Below, piece after piece: positions 26,832-37,200 of a DNA stretch of 64,000 bases (position 1 is the first letter of the stretch; each line of letters begins with the position of its first letter). The stretch is from Maricurvus nonylphenolicus (GTDB taxonomy: Bacteria; Pseudomonadota; Gammaproteobacteria; Pseudomonadales; Cellvibrionaceae), in assembly GCF_042854845.1 (NCBI RefSeq), contig NZ_AP031498.1:3844001-3908000 (forward strand), in the 5' to 3' direction. Below the pieces are notes generated by a model. It did no database searches. It was not told the DNA's origin and saw only the letters and a list, made by a program, of their open reading frames with translations. A program made the position numbers and the translations under genes.

Positions 26832-27530
26832 CTATGCTTCAGCCAAAGGCTCTGAATCGTAGAAGTTGACGGTTTTAAACTCCTCAAACTCCCCCAGATC
26901 CGGGAAGGTTACCGCACACATGGAACCGGTATGATAGTAACCCGGTTCACTGAAATCCCGCACCCGGGAATCAGCAATAATCACACGCTTGCCCTGCTGC
27001 AAAAACTTGGGCAGCAGCGGTTTGTTTTCCCAGTCGTAGAGAACATCGGCCGCCAGCAGTACATCGACGGGTTCCTCGAGGGCAAAGAAGTCATCCAGAT
27101 AATCCAGCTCAACGCCGTTGAGCTCGGCATTGGCACGGGTCGACAACAAGGCCCCAGGATCCAGATCACAGGCTATTACCCGCTTGGCGCCGGCTTTGGC
27201 GGCGGCAATAGCCGCGATACCCGACCCACAGCCAAAATCCAGCACAGTTTTACCGGCAACCCACTCGGGGGTATCCAGCAACTGTCGGGCCAATGCCTGA
27301 CCGCTGGCCCAGGCAAAGGACCAGTAAGCAGGCTCTTCAAAAATTGCGCTGATCACTTCCTCGGACAGGCGAGCATCCATTATCGAAGGGTCCACCAGCC
27401 ACAGGGACATATCCGCTGTTTTACCCTCAACTTCCGGCAACGGGCTGGACAGCAAATGGCCGTGGGGCACGGTACGCTGCAGATAATCCAGTAACTGCTG
27501 GGCCAGGGATTCATTAACAACTTCGGACAT
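26832..27530 (-). CDS. Class I SAM-dependent methyltransferase, ETFB lysine methyltransferase (METTL20)-like
   Basis: This 232-residue protein has PAYWSFAWASGQALAR before the SAM motif VLDFGCGSGIAAIAAAKAGA, then VIACDLDPGA and LLAADVLYD. The order PxYWxFAWxxGQALAR then VLDFGxGSG is typical of the METTL20/ETFB lysine methyltransferase group and its bacterial relatives, which modify proteins near an acidic surface. The substrate here is not known. It sits in the place that ychF occupies in Pseudomonas and is convergent with pth. The methyltransferase call is firm; the subgroup is inference. Confidence 0.85.
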   Translation of the reverse strand: MSEVVNESLAQQLLDYLQRTVPHGHLLSSPLPEVEGKTADMSLWLVDPSIMDARLSEEVISAIFEEPAYWSFAWASGQALARQLLDTPEWVAGKTVLDFGCGSGIAAIAAAKAGAKRVIACDLDPGALLSTRANAELNGVELDYLDDFFALEEPVDVLLAADVLYDWENKPLLPKFLQQGKRVIIADSRVRDFSEPGYYHTGSMCAVTFPDLGEFEEFKTVNFYDSEPLAEA

Positions 27531-27788
27531 GGGACTACCAAGCTGTGATCAGCTTCTCACTTTAGGGCCGGGTACTGTAAGGGTTTTCCCTAAACCGCGC
27601 AATTACCCCATAGATAATCCAAAACCTAGACAGAATCGATATTAAAAGCGGGCAGGCTTAACAGCTTTTGGCAGGGGCTTTCGGCACAATCTGTTCCATG
27701 GTCAAGGAATAACCTTCACGCCCCAGGGATGGTGGCTACGCGACAAAAGCACTAACAAATAAACGTAGCTGAGATTGCTGAGGCCAAC

Positions 27789-28124
27789 ATGAACAAGTCA
27801 CTGCTCAATACCCTGCGCGCGCTGTTGATCGTTGTACCTGCCTGTGTGGCCGTATCAGCTCAGGCCGATAGCGGCAGTGCTGATGAGGCGACTTGGTTAT
27901 CTCACTTAAAAACCGGTGCGGTTGCCAACCACTGGGTTGGCCAGTCAGTAGATGCCACTGAAGAAAGCGTCAGCCTGACCGATACCGACATGCACCGCCT
28001 CCTGTCAGCACTTAAGCTGAAGAAATCGGCTGCGCCCAGCTCAAAATACGATACCGAAGGCTTGCGCTATATGACTGAAGTGGGCAGCAAGCAAGTCCAG
28101 ATCCGGGTAATGTACGCCTTCTAA
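27789..28124 (+). CDS. Small secreted protein, unknown
   Basis: This 111-residue protein has a signal peptide (residues 1-26, cut likely after SAQA) and a mature part of about 85 residues with no cysteines and no motif I can name. WLSHLKTGAVANHWVGQS and a C-terminal VQIRVMYAF are the most distinctive stretches. The gene lies alone after a 258-nt upstream region and ends 31 nt from the convergent small heat-shock gene. It is probably periplasmic. Function is unknown. Confidence 0.7.
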   Translation: MNKSLLNTLRALLIVVPACVAVSAQADSGSADEATWLSHLKTGAVANHWVGQSVDATEESVSLTDTDMHRLLSALKLKKSAAPSSKYDTEGLRYMTEVGSKQVQIRVMYAF

Positions 28125-28155
28125 CCCTTCAGACCTTGCTGCCGCAATCAAGCCA

Positions 28156-28653
28156 CTAGTGAATGCTGATCTCTCGTGGAGGCACCTCGGGCTGCTCTTT
28201 TAGAGGCACTTCAATGGTCAAAATACCATTCTTGTATTTTGCCTCGATATCACCAGCACCTACCGAACGGTGTGGCAGCGGAATACGGCGTTCAAACTCG
28301 CCGTACGCAGTTTCCATAATATGCCAACGACCATCTTCGCTATGCCACTCTTCCGTAGCCTGCTTTTCACCGCGAATCATCAACGCATGATTATCTAGGG
28401 TCACTGAGAGTTGATCCTGCTCTACCCCAGGGATTTCGACATTGATCATCAGCTTATCGCCGCGCTCTTTCATGCAGACAGGCACAACACCCCAGGTTTG
28501 ATGCTTTTCCTGAGCTGCCGCATCTTTATCTTTAAAGTGCACCAACGCATGGTTCATACGTTGGCGAAAGTGATTCCACTGATCTGCCAGCCCATGAACA
28601 GCCTGATTCCATTCCTGACGCATAAAATCCCAGACTTCTTGGGTCTTCATCAT
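28156..28653 (-). CDS. Small heat-shock protein (Hsp20/alpha-crystallin)
   Basis: This 165-residue ATP-independent chaperone has an alpha-crystallin domain from about residue 55 to 155. It includes MINVEIPGVEQDQLSVTL and the consensus AKYKNGILTIEVPL, with a C-terminal ISIH of the I-x-I type that docks on neighbouring subunits. Two adjacent ATG codons (28653 and 28650) follow AGGAG at 4 and 7 nt; the second has the better spacing. It is a single gene. The family call is firm. Confidence 0.93.
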   Translation of the reverse strand: MMKTQEVWDFMRQEWNQAVHGLADQWNHFRQRMNHALVHFKDKDAAAQEKHQTWGVVPVCMKERGDKLMINVEIPGVEQDQLSVTLDNHALMIRGEKQATEEWHSEDGRWHIMETAYGEFERRIPLPHRSVGAGDIEAKYKNGILTIEVPLKEQPEVPPREISIH

Positions 28654-28852
28654 ATCTCTCCTGATTGAATAATTGAGGCGAACAGCGCCCTGTGGGAGTC
28701 TCCTCCCAGAGACAGGAACACTGCACCTTTAAAAGGATAGATGATGCGTATAACGATGAAGGTGAGACGGTAAAACCAGTTTCTTCTAAAACCGGAAGAA
28801 GATATTGCCGGAAGCTATGACTCCCGGCCTAGACAAGAAATAGGGGCTAAAA

Positions 28853-29911
28853 TCAGGTGTCGCCTTTACCGGAACCCAGCATGACACTGATCCAGCGGGT
28901 GTCGTCAAAGCTTTCCAGGGCAATTTTGACCATCACGGTCAGAGGCACCGACAACAGCATGCCCACAGGACCTAGAACCCAACCCCAGAATACCAATGAC
29001 AGGAAAACCACCAGGGCAGATAGATTCAGGCCTTTGCCCATAATTCGGGGCTCCAGTGCATTGCCAACCACAACATTCACCACCAGATACCCCAGTCCAA
29101 CCAGGGCCGCATCGCCTAAGCCCAATTGCACCAAGGCCAGGAGCACAGCAGGAATGGCTGCGAGAATAGAGCCTAAGGTGGGGACAAAATTTAACAGGAA
29201 TGCCAACAGCCCCCAGAGTACCGGGTAACGTACGTCGAGAAATAACAGCCAGAAGAAAATTAAGCCGCCGGTCAACAAACTCAAACCGAGCTTGATCGCC
29301 ATATAACGATTCACGCTGAGGGAAAAGCGCCCCAGGGCATCCATGGTACGCTCAGTACCCAACTCTTCCTCGGGTACCAGGTTGTCACTGTTCATGCCAA
29401 AGCGCAGCTTGTCGGTAAAGCGTACTTCCTCGGCCAAAATAAAAATCACCGTGAGCAAGATCATAAAGGCATTAGTCATGACATTGCCAAATGACGCCAG
29501 CGTATTGCCGGCCATATTCATGGCCGCACTCGGGTTAACCATATCCCGCCACTGATCTTCATCCAACGTGACCCCTTTGCTCGATAGCCAGGCGAGCAAC
29601 TGCTCACTCTGTCCCTGCAGTTTTTCCTGATACAGAGGCAAGTCATCGCGAAAATCATTCAGGGAGGAACCTACTACAGCCCCCACCATAAACCCACCAC
29701 CAACAATCACAGAGATAATAATCAGTAACGACACACCATTGGGCAGCCCGCGTTTATTTAGCCAGGCCAATGATGGTGAGCACAGAACCGCAATAAACAG
29801 CGATAACAGGAAAGGAACCAGCAAGGACTCGGCAGCCTTCATACCGGCCACAACAACGACAAAAGCAGCCGCGATAATAAGAAAACGAACAAAGGGGGAC
29901 TCTTGAGCCAC
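28853..29911 (-). CDS. AI-2E family transporter (UPF0118)
   Basis: This 352-residue membrane protein has hydrophobic pairs at the N-terminus (about 8-60), a helical soluble segment (about 85-145) and a further set of membrane helices from about 150 to 340. The family signature is visible in the region LLAFLLNFVPTLGSILAAIP and later LEPRIMGKGLNLSALVVFLS. Family members include TqsA (AI-2 export) and Na+/H+ antiporters, so the substrate should not be assumed. It lies 19 nt after the small membrane gene at 29931 and may share its transcript. Confidence 0.92.
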   Translation of the reverse strand: MAQESPFVRFLIIAAAFVVVVAGMKAAESLLVPFLLSLFIAVLCSPSLAWLNKRGLPNGVSLLIIISVIVGGGFMVGAVVGSSLNDFRDDLPLYQEKLQGQSEQLLAWLSSKGVTLDEDQWRDMVNPSAAMNMAGNTLASFGNVMTNAFMILLTVIFILAEEVRFTDKLRFGMNSDNLVPEEELGTERTMDALGRFSLSVNRYMAIKLGLSLLTGGLIFFWLLFLDVRYPVLWGLLAFLLNFVPTLGSILAAIPAVLLALVQLGLGDAALVGLGYLVVNVVVGNALEPRIMGKGLNLSALVVFLSLVFWGWVLGPVGMLLSVPLTVMVKIALESFDDTRWISVMLGSGKGDT

Positions 29912-29930
29912 GATACAGGTTCCTTTTTTA

Positions 29931-30266
29931 TTAGCTTAATTCTTTATTTATTATGTCCAACAGCTCGCGTATTTTAACCAAGCCTTCCTGGGTAAATAAA
30001 TAGGGGTGATCTTCCCCTAAAAAATACGCCTCTTCGATTTCCATGCACTGTAAGCGTATCGATTCCAAAAAGTCGTCGTGGCGAATAGGCATATCACAAA
30101 AGATATGCCAGTCATTTTCCATCGCCTGCCCCAGCAGCACCCATTCCAGCAACCGCTTAATATCTTTCCGCTCGGGTCGATAGTAGGCATCTTTGGATTT
30201 GGCGAGAATAACAATCACCAGTAACAATATAATGACGGTGGCCAGCAGGGAGACAATCATGCTCAC
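29931..30266 (-). CDS. Single-pass membrane protein, unknown
   Basis: This 111-residue protein has one N-terminal transmembrane helix (about residues 4-22) and a soluble tail rich in acidic and aromatic residues, with MENDWHIFCDMPIRHDDF and REDH-like stretches. The GTG at 30266 overlaps the TGA of the TauE gene; an ATG at 30260 is an alternative start. The overlap indicates translational coupling with the permease upstream. I do not recognise a family. Confidence 0.7.
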   Translation of the reverse strand: MSMIVSLLATVIILLLVIVILAKSKDAYYRPERKDIKRLLEWVLLGQAMENDWHIFCDMPIRHDDFLESIRLQCMEIEEAYFLGEDHPYLFTQEGLVKIRELLDIINKELS

Positions 30267-31015
30267 GCCTCAATCAGCAGCTTAATGGCCAGTAGTAAAA
30301 TAATCACCACCATCACGGGCTGCACCAGCTTAGCACCGCGGCTGATCACCAGCTGTGATCCCAGTCGCGCACCGATAACTTGTGCAATCGCCATGGCAAT
30401 TGCCAGCTTCCACCACACATGACCGGCGATCATAAATAACACCATCGAGGTGGTATTCGTCACGAGTACCAGCGGCTTGGTATTGGCTGTGGCTTTACGC
30501 AAGTTAAAACCGCGCAGCGCTGAAAAAGCAACGGCAAAAAACGACCCCATGCCCGGACCCAAAAAGCCACCGTAGAAACCTATGCCGCCACCAATCAGCC
30601 GATTAAAACGCCCTTCACTCCAGCGCGGTTCACTGTCTTCATCCGACATCCGTGGTGAAAACGCCACATAGATCGCCATCACAATCAGCACCCATGGCAG
30701 CAACTGCTTAAGAATTGCCGTATCCAGCTGCTGAATGGCCAAGGTTCCTATGGCTGCCCCAATAAAGGCATAAACTAAAGCTGGCCGCAGGGGCTTAAGG
30801 TCCAGGTGACCTTTGCGAAAGAAGTTGATGGTTGAAGATAAGGTGCCAAACACACTTTGAAATTTGTTGGTGGCCAAGGCATTAAGTGGTGGCACCCCTG
30901 CTGCCAACAGCACCGGCAATACCACCAAGCCTCCTGAGCCGGCTATCGCGCTGATAAAACCGGCAAAAAAACCTACACCAACCAGGGCCGAAAATGCCCA
31001 CCATGAAAATTCGAT
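30263..31015 (-). CDS. TauE/SafE (YfcA-like) membrane permease, non-standard start
   Basis: YfcA-like proteins are small membrane permeases thought to export sulfur-containing or organic anions. The frame has the family features AGFISAIAGSGGLVVLPVL and NALATNKFQS near the N-terminus and GFYGGFLGPGMGSFFAVAF later, matching E. coli YfcA. The problem is the start: the conserved first helix (WWAFSALVGVGFFAG) is in frame, but no ATG, GTG or TTG precedes it before the stop at 31025-31027. An ATC codon at 31013-31015 sits 6 nt after AAGGA. The alternative TTG at 30928 would remove the first helix. Either an ATC start or a sequence error is likely. Length from ATC is 250 residues. Confidence 0.8.
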   Translation of the reverse strand: MEFSWWAFSALVGVGFFAGFISAIAGSGGLVVLPVLLAAGVPPLNALATNKFQSVFGTLSSTINFFRKGHLDLKPLRPALVYAFIGAAIGTLAIQQLDTAILKQLLPWVLIVMAIYVAFSPRMSDEDSEPRWSEGRFNRLIGGGIGFYGGFLGPGMGSFFAVAFSALRGFNLRKATANTKPLVLVTNTTSMVLFMIAGHVWWKLAIAMAIAQVIGARLGSQLVISRGAKLVQPVMVVIILLLAIKLLIEA

Positions 31016-31063
31016 AAGTCGTCCTTAGCGTGAACCTGTATAGCCGTTTAAATCACCGGCCGC

Positions 31064-31507
31064 TCACGTCAATTGCTGCCACTGCTCGGCCCCAGGCCCC
31101 AATGGCTGCCCATAACTGAATTCCACCTGATTGCCAGATGGATCAACCAAACCACAATAATACCCGACAGGGAAAGCTTCGTCGCGCGGCTCCCACAGCA
31201 AACAGCCTTCAGCCTCTGCTCGCAGAGCAATACGGTCAACGGCTTCTCGGGACTCTACAGCAAAACCAAAGTGGCGGTAGTCATTATTGGGCAGGGGAAG
31301 ATTATGGCCACCATTCATCATCACAAAGATAAAATCGCCTTCGCGGCCGGGCTCCGCCATCCAGACAATGGCCTTATCGCCACTCTGGCGACGGTGACAA
31401 ATCTGCATACCGCAGTAGCGCTGATAGAAGTCGATACAGGCCTCAAGCCTGTCTACATGCAGGGCAATATGGGTGATTCTGGGCACTGTCATATTAGGTA
31501 CAACCAT
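31064..31507 (-). CDS. VOC/glyoxalase-family protein
   Basis: This 147-residue protein has the paired beta-alpha-beta-beta-beta units of the vicinal oxygen chelate fold, with ITHIALHVDRLEACIDFYQR at the start, YRHFGFAVESREAVD in the middle and VDPSGNQVEFSYGQ at the end. His and Glu residues typical of metal ligands are present in these strands. A strong AGGAGG lies 7 nt before the ATG. It resembles lactoylglutathione lyase-like proteins, but the exact substrate is not predictable. Confidence 0.88.
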   Translation of the reverse strand: MVVPNMTVPRITHIALHVDRLEACIDFYQRYCGMQICHRRQSGDKAIVWMAEPGREGDFIFVMMNGGHNLPLPNNDYRHFGFAVESREAVDRIALRAEAEGCLLWEPRDEAFPVGYYCGLVDPSGNQVEFSYGQPLGPGAEQWQQLT

Positions 31508-31561
31508 GGCTATACCTCCTGATCAAGAGCGCCCAGTGTACCCGCTAAGGCGTGTGATTAG

Positions 31562-32152
31562 CTACTGGAGGCGGGGGTTCTTACCCGTGAAGTTGGCGTC
31601 GTAATAATCGCGAATGGCAGCAATATCAGCATCGTGGTCGCCGGTAGGCGTAAATAGCTCCTCAACCACCACAATGGATTTGGAAGGGAAATCGAGACCA
31701 ATCAATAACACCGGCACCTCGGCAGCATGGGCTATTCGCAAAAAGCCGTTTTTCCAATTATCGACTTTGGAGCGGGTACCTTCAGGGGTAATGCCTATCC
31801 AGCACTTATCGTGCTCGCGGTACCATTGCACCATCTGCCCCACCACATCCTGGGCCTGCTCACGGTCAATGGGGATAAAACCCAAGCGCTCAAACAAGCC
31901 TTTCATGGGCCAGAAAAAGGCTTCTTTTTTCATCATCACCGAAATGCGTAAACCCAAAGCCATAATGGCAAAACAGGCATAGATAAAGTCCCAGTTGGAG
32001 GTATGGGGCGCACCCACCAACATGGCTTTTTTCACTTTCGGTAACTCACCGCGGACTTGCCAACCGCTGACCCGCAACAGCCAGCGGCCCAGGCCGCGGC
32101 TAAAGTTGCTGCCCATGGAGGGCATGGTATCGGGTATTTCAGGTATCGGCAT
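31562..32152 (-). CDS. PlsC-like 1-acylglycerol-3-phosphate acyltransferase family protein
   Basis: This 196-residue protein has the acyltransferase motifs HTSNWD (His50, Asp55, the H-x4-D catalytic pair) and PEGTR (123-127), with FIPIDRE between them at 92-98. It is shorter than typical PlsC and has no clear N-terminal transmembrane helix. This fits a subgroup of small glycerol acyltransferase-like proteins acting on phospholipid or other acyl acceptors at the membrane. It follows prfC by 27 nt on the same strand. The fold is firm; the acceptor is unknown. Confidence 0.88.
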   Translation of the reverse strand: MPIPEIPDTMPSMGSNFSRGLGRWLLRVSGWQVRGELPKVKKAMLVGAPHTSNWDFIYACFAIMALGLRISVMMKKEAFFWPMKGLFERLGFIPIDREQAQDVVGQMVQWYREHDKCWIGITPEGTRSKVDNWKNGFLRIAHAAEVPVLLIGLDFPSKSIVVVEELFTPTGDHDADIAAIRDYYDANFTGKNPRLQ

Positions 32153-32179
32153 AGCGGCCTTGCAGTTCTAACAATGCGC

Positions 32180-33760
32180 TTAGTGTTCGCGCGTCGCACG
32201 GAACTCCACTTCCGGGTAGCGCTCCTCAGACAGCGACAGGTTTACGCGGGTTGGCGCAAGGTAAGTCAGGTGACCACCGCCGTCAATGGCCAGGTTGTCG
32301 CTGCACTTGCGCTTCAACTCTTCCATCTTCTTGGTGTCATCACTCTCAACCCAACGAGCGGTATTGACGTTAACCGGCTCATAAATGGCCTCAACCTTGT
32401 ATTCGTCCTTCAAGCGATAGGCCACTACTTCAAACTGTAGTACACCCACGGCACCAACGATGATGTCGTTGTTATTGATAGGGAAGAACACCTGGGTAGA
32501 ACCCTCTTCCGATAACTGCTGCAGGCCTTTTTTCAACTGCTTGGTTTTCAAAGGGTCTTTCAGGCGGATACGGCGGAACAGCTCCGGCGCAAAGTGCGGA
32601 ATACCGGTGTACTTCAGCACTTCGCCTTCGGTAAACGTATCGCCAATCTGAATTGTGCCGTGATTGTGCAGACCGATAATATCGCCAGAGAAGGCCTCTT
32701 CTACCAACACTCGCTCACCAGCCTTAAAACTTACCGCATCGGCAATTTTCACATCCTTGCCCAGGCGGGTGTGTTTCATCTTCATGCCTTTTTTGTAAGA
32801 ACCGGAGCAAATACGCATAAAGGCAATACGGTCGCGGTGTTTGGGATCCATATTGGCCTGGATCTTAAACACGAAACCGGAGAACTTGTCTTCCAGTGGC
32901 GCAACTTCACGGGTTTCAGTCAGGCGAGCCAGTGGCTGCGGTGCCCACTCGACAAAACCATCGAGCATTTCCCGCACACCGAAGTTGGCCAGTGCAGTAC
33001 CGAAGAACACCGGAGTCAGCTTGCCGGCCAGGAAGGCGTCGAGATCGAATTCATGACTGGCACCACGTACCAGCTCAATCTCTTCCATAAAGTCCTCGTG
33101 GTAAACCCCGAGCAACTCTTTGGCTTCATCGCTCTCCAGACCCTTGATCTGAATATCCTCAGGGATCACATAGTTGGAACCGCGCTCAAACACATGAATG
33201 GTGTCGGTGTAGAGGTTGTAAACCCCTTTGAACTCCTTACCCATACCAATCGGCCAGTTAATGGGCGCACCTTCGATCTTGAGCACATCCTCAATTTCAT
33301 CGAGCAGATCGATAGGATCGCGAATATCACGGTCCATCTTGTTCACAAAACTGATAATCGGGGTATCGCGCAGGCGACAAACATCCATCAGCTTGATGGT
33401 ACGTTCCTCAACACCTTTCGCGCCGTCTACCACCATCAGGGCGGAATCCACAGCGGTCAGGGTACGGTAGGTATCTTCCGAGAAGTCTTCGTGCCCGGGG
33501 GTGTCCAGCAGGTTGACCATGCGGTCTTTGTAGGGGAACTGCATCACCGATGAGGTCACCGAGATGCCCCGCTCCTGCTCCATGCCCATCCAGTCGGAAG
33601 TCGCATGACGGTCTGCGCCCTTACCCTTCACTGAGCCAGCAACCTGAATCAGCTGCCCTAACAACAGCAACTTCTCGGTAATGGTGGTTTTACCGGCATC
33701 CGGGTGAGAGATAATCGCGAAGGTTCTGCGCTTGGAAATATCGGCTTCAAACTGGCTCAT
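32180..33760 (-). CDS. prfC: Peptide chain release factor 3
   Basis: RF3 is the GTPase that removes RF1 and RF2 from the ribosome after termination. The 526-residue length equals the E. coli type. Visible motifs are the P-loop SHPDAGKTT (18-26), DTPGHEDFSEDT, NKMDRD, and EEGSTQVFFPINNN in the C-terminal part. The gene is monocistronic or shared with the acyltransferase. Identification is secure. Confidence 0.98.
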   Translation of the reverse strand: MSQFEADISKRRTFAIISHPDAGKTTITEKLLLLGQLIQVAGSVKGKGADRHATSDWMGMEQERGISVTSSVMQFPYKDRMVNLLDTPGHEDFSEDTYRTLTAVDSALMVVDGAKGVEERTIKLMDVCRLRDTPIISFVNKMDRDIRDPIDLLDEIEDVLKIEGAPINWPIGMGKEFKGVYNLYTDTIHVFERGSNYVIPEDIQIKGLESDEAKELLGVYHEDFMEEIELVRGASHEFDLDAFLAGKLTPVFFGTALANFGVREMLDGFVEWAPQPLARLTETREVAPLEDKFSGFVFKIQANMDPKHRDRIAFMRICSGSYKKGMKMKHTRLGKDVKIADAVSFKAGERVLVEEAFSGDIIGLHNHGTIQIGDTFTEGEVLKYTGIPHFAPELFRRIRLKDPLKTKQLKKGLQQLSEEGSTQVFFPINNNDIIVGAVGVLQFEVVAYRLKDEYKVEAIYEPVNVNTARWVESDDTKKMEELKRKCSDNLAIDGGGHLTYLAPTRVNLSLSEERYPEVEFRATREH

Positions 33761-33861
33761 AAGACGGTACTGGCTAAAACGGTTGAAAGGTGCGGTTAAA
33801 AGGGACGGGATTATAGCGGTAATTGCGGCAAAGCTATAGCGCTCTGCGGCTAAAAGCCCCC

Positions 33862-34284
33862 CTAACCACGCAGCTGCCGGGTCAGCACCTGCAGTGACAA
33901 ATGATTGTGTACCCGAACCCGGACTTCTCGGGGCTTAAAGGGTTTGGATATATAATCAACAGCCCCCATCTCGTAGGCTTTGTCTATGGCTTCAGCCGTC
34001 GTTTCGGCGGTAATAAATACCACCGGAATGTCGGCAATATCAGGTTGCGACTTTAATCGCCGACAGGTTTCGTAGCCATCAATACCCGGCATTTGAATAT
34101 CCAATAACACCAAATCGACCTGCTCCTCAATGAGCATTTCCAGTGCCGATTCGCCATCGAGAGCCACCAATAGATCATAGTCACTCAACAGCTCCAGCAA
34201 TATCGAGACGCTGTCTTCACTGTCATCGACAACCAGAATAGTTTTCGATTCAGCCAAGAACAGGGGATCATTCTCAGTGGTCAT
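33862..34284 (-). CDS. Single-domain response regulator
   Basis: The preferred start is ATG 34284, which overlaps the end of the hybrid kinase gene by 11 nt; a longer in-frame start at 34311 lies well inside the kinase gene. The 140-residue product is only a receiver domain: ILVVDDSED near the start, the phosphoacceptor Asp in LVLLDIQMPGIDGYE, then TAETT and ISKPFKP with the conserved Lys. It has no output domain. The translational coupling suggests it works with the kinase, probably as a phosphate acceptor or shuttle. The output target is unknown. Confidence 0.9.
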   Translation of the reverse strand: MTTENDPLFLAESKTILVVDDSEDSVSILLELLSDYDLLVALDGESALEMLIEEQVDLVLLDIQMPGIDGYETCRRLKSQPDIADIPVVFITAETTAEAIDKAYEMGAVDYISKPFKPREVRVRVHNHLSLQVLTRQLRG

Positions 34285-37200
34285 TGTGTTGCTCCCAATA
34301 AGCCAAAGCATCTTTAAACTTGTAGCTTTGCAGCAAAGGTTTCAACGTCGAAAAGTGTGTTGCATAGGCCTCAGGTAACTTCACTGCATTCAGTTTGGCA
34401 ACAATGGGATCACACTGTTTGGGGCGTTTGCTGGCGATGGCTTCGCCAAACTCCTGCCACAAGTGCTCAATATCTTCTGCACTGCAACTTTCAGCTTCGA
34501 CCTCAACAAGGTCTTCATAAGTTAACTTTTCGCGAACCTCATTAATTAAAGCCATCATCTGATGCTGAAACGTATCTTCCAGTGCCTGAGTCCATTGTAG
34601 CTCCAGTTGTCTGGCCGTTTCATGCAACGCCATAGCGCCCAGGTTGGCACTCAGGCCCTTAATCGTATGTATGGTTCGCTGGCGATCCTCATCAGTCAGG
34701 GAGGCAAGTTCCATCCCCTCATGCTTATCACAGAAGTTCAGTAGTATTTTTTTATATAGGGCCATATTGCCGACAAAATACAGACCCTTGTCGATATCCA
34801 GGTTCTCAAAGCCCGGAAAGTCAACAGCAGTCTTTGCGGGTGTTTGTTCGTTACTTTCCACCATCAGCGAGATCTGGTGCATTTGGCGTTTGGCTTTCAA
34901 ATACGCCAAAAGAACACGGTAGAATTTGTTCACTTCAATAGGTTTGGTGATATGTTCGCTCATACCCACATCGTGGGTACGCTGAACTTCTTCACTCATG
35001 GCATTAGCCGTTAGAGCAATAATAGGCACTTCAGGATTAATCTTGCGGATTTCTGCGGCGGCGGCATAACCGTCCATTAATGGCATTTGTAAATCCATCA
35101 ACACCAATTCATAACTGGACGCTTTAAAGAAGTCCACCGCTTCAAGTCCGTTGTCAGCCACATCCAGCACAATGCCACTGCCCTCCAAAAGGCCCATCAC
35201 AATAGCCTGGTTGGTAGGGTTATCTTCGGCCAATAACACTCGACTACCGGCCAGGGTTTTTAGCCTAACCTTCAACACCTCCAGACTATCCTCATCCGAA
35301 GACGCCAACTCGTAGATTGCGGAAGATTCGGAAAAGATTTTCACCAGGCAATCATACAGCGTCGACTGATCAACAGGCTTTTGTAAAAAGATATCAATAC
35401 CGACATCCTTGGCCGATTTAATTAAATATTCCTGGCAATAGGAGCTGACCATGATGACGGTTGGCGGGGTTACATTCGTCGATGAAGACTCTCCTTTAAA
35501 ACGACTATTAATTTCCTGCGTTGTTTCTATGCCATTTAAACCAGGCATATTCCAGTCCATAAGGATAAGGTCATAACCTTCCCCGTCGCCACAGGCCTTT
35601 TCCAAGGCCTCGTAGCCATCCATGCAAGTATCTATCTGCAGGTTAAAACGTTTTAGCTGTTGTAACAGAATGGCTTGATGTTCTTCATTATCTTCAACGA
35701 TGAGAATACGTTTACCCTCAAAACCCTGAGCCAAAGACTGGTTATCGGCATGTTCGAGATTAATTTCAAACGTGAACGTACTACCCACACCGATTTCACT
35801 CTCGACGCGTATATTCCCCCCCATCAGTTCGACCAGCTCTTTGGCAATGGTCAAGCCTAATCCAGTGCCTCCAAATCGACGAGTGGTGCTGGAATCTCCC
35901 TGTTCAAACGATTGGAACAAGCTCTCCTGCTGTTTGCGCGTCATGCCGATACCGGAGTCCCTGACTTCAAAACAAATCCTGTCAGCGCCAAGGCGCGATA
36001 TCGCAATATGCACTTCCCCAATAGGGGTAAACTTCACCGCATTGGCCAGAAGATTAGTCACCACCTGCTTTAATCGTAAAGGGTCGCCAACAAAATAACG
36101 CTCAACATTGGGTGTATAGGAGGCCAGTACTTCGACATCTTTATCCCCCGACATATACTGCACCAGCTCAATTGCACTATCGACAACATCGAATAAATCA
36201 AACTGAATATGTTCGATATTTAGCTTTCCCGCTTCAATTTTGGAGAAATCCAGAATGTCATCAATAATACCCAGCAGCGACTTGGCCGACTTTTCAATGC
36301 TCTGTGCATACTGTCGCTGGCGGTCATTTAACGGAGACTGTAAAACCAAATGCGCCATACCTATGATACCGTTCATGGGTGTGCGTATCTCATGGCTCAT
36401 ATTGGCCAAAAATGCAGATTTGGCCTGAGTGGCCTGCTCTGCGTTTTCCCTTGCCTTTGCTAAGGCCATATTGACGCGAGACAAGTGGCGATTCCAGTAT
36501 AAAACGCCAATCATTAGCAAGGCACCAGCCAAGACTATTTGCCAAATTAAGCGGTAATCCACCGACTCTTCATAGCGCACCGAATACCACTTGTGTTTGA
36601 TTGCCTGAACCTCTTCCTCGCCGATATCGTCAAAGGCTTTTTGGATAATGGATAGCAGGAGTTGATTACCTTTTTGTACTCCGACCCCCAGATCACTATC
36701 GACATCTAAAACACCCGCGACCTTAATGCCATCTATACCACCAACCTGGGTCAAATAATTAACTGCGGGCAATGTCGTCACAAAGCCATCCAAGCGTTTA
36801 TCCAAAACATACTCAAGCCCCTGAAATTCACTTTCAACTATGACAAGATTAATATTAGGATGAGCAGCCTGTAAGAGCTCATTAAAAGCATAACCTCCTA
36901 CAACACCGACATAACGCCCTTCGAAGTCCTCAAGCCGAGAAAAAAACAGATCATCTTCTCGGGTTACCATAGCAACATCCAGCCTCATATAGGAATCAGC
37001 AAAATCCATAATCTCCAATCTGGATTGAGTCGGTATTGCCACTGGTACAAAATCGCATTTATTACCTCTAAATGCTTCTATTGCCAATTTCCAGGTAGGC
37101 GATTCATACAGCATTAGGGGCACACCAATACTCTTCCCTAACAGATCTACAATATCGGCAGCCAACCCTTTAACCTCTCCATTCTCCACTGCTGAAATGG

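Noticed and set aside
27680..27705. Sigma-54 type promoter before the small secreted protein
   Set aside because: TGGCAG is present but the downstream TTGC element is not at the right spacing.
32594..33553. 319-codon open frame on the plus strand across prfC
   Set aside because: It lies wholly antisense to prfC and has no recognisable product.
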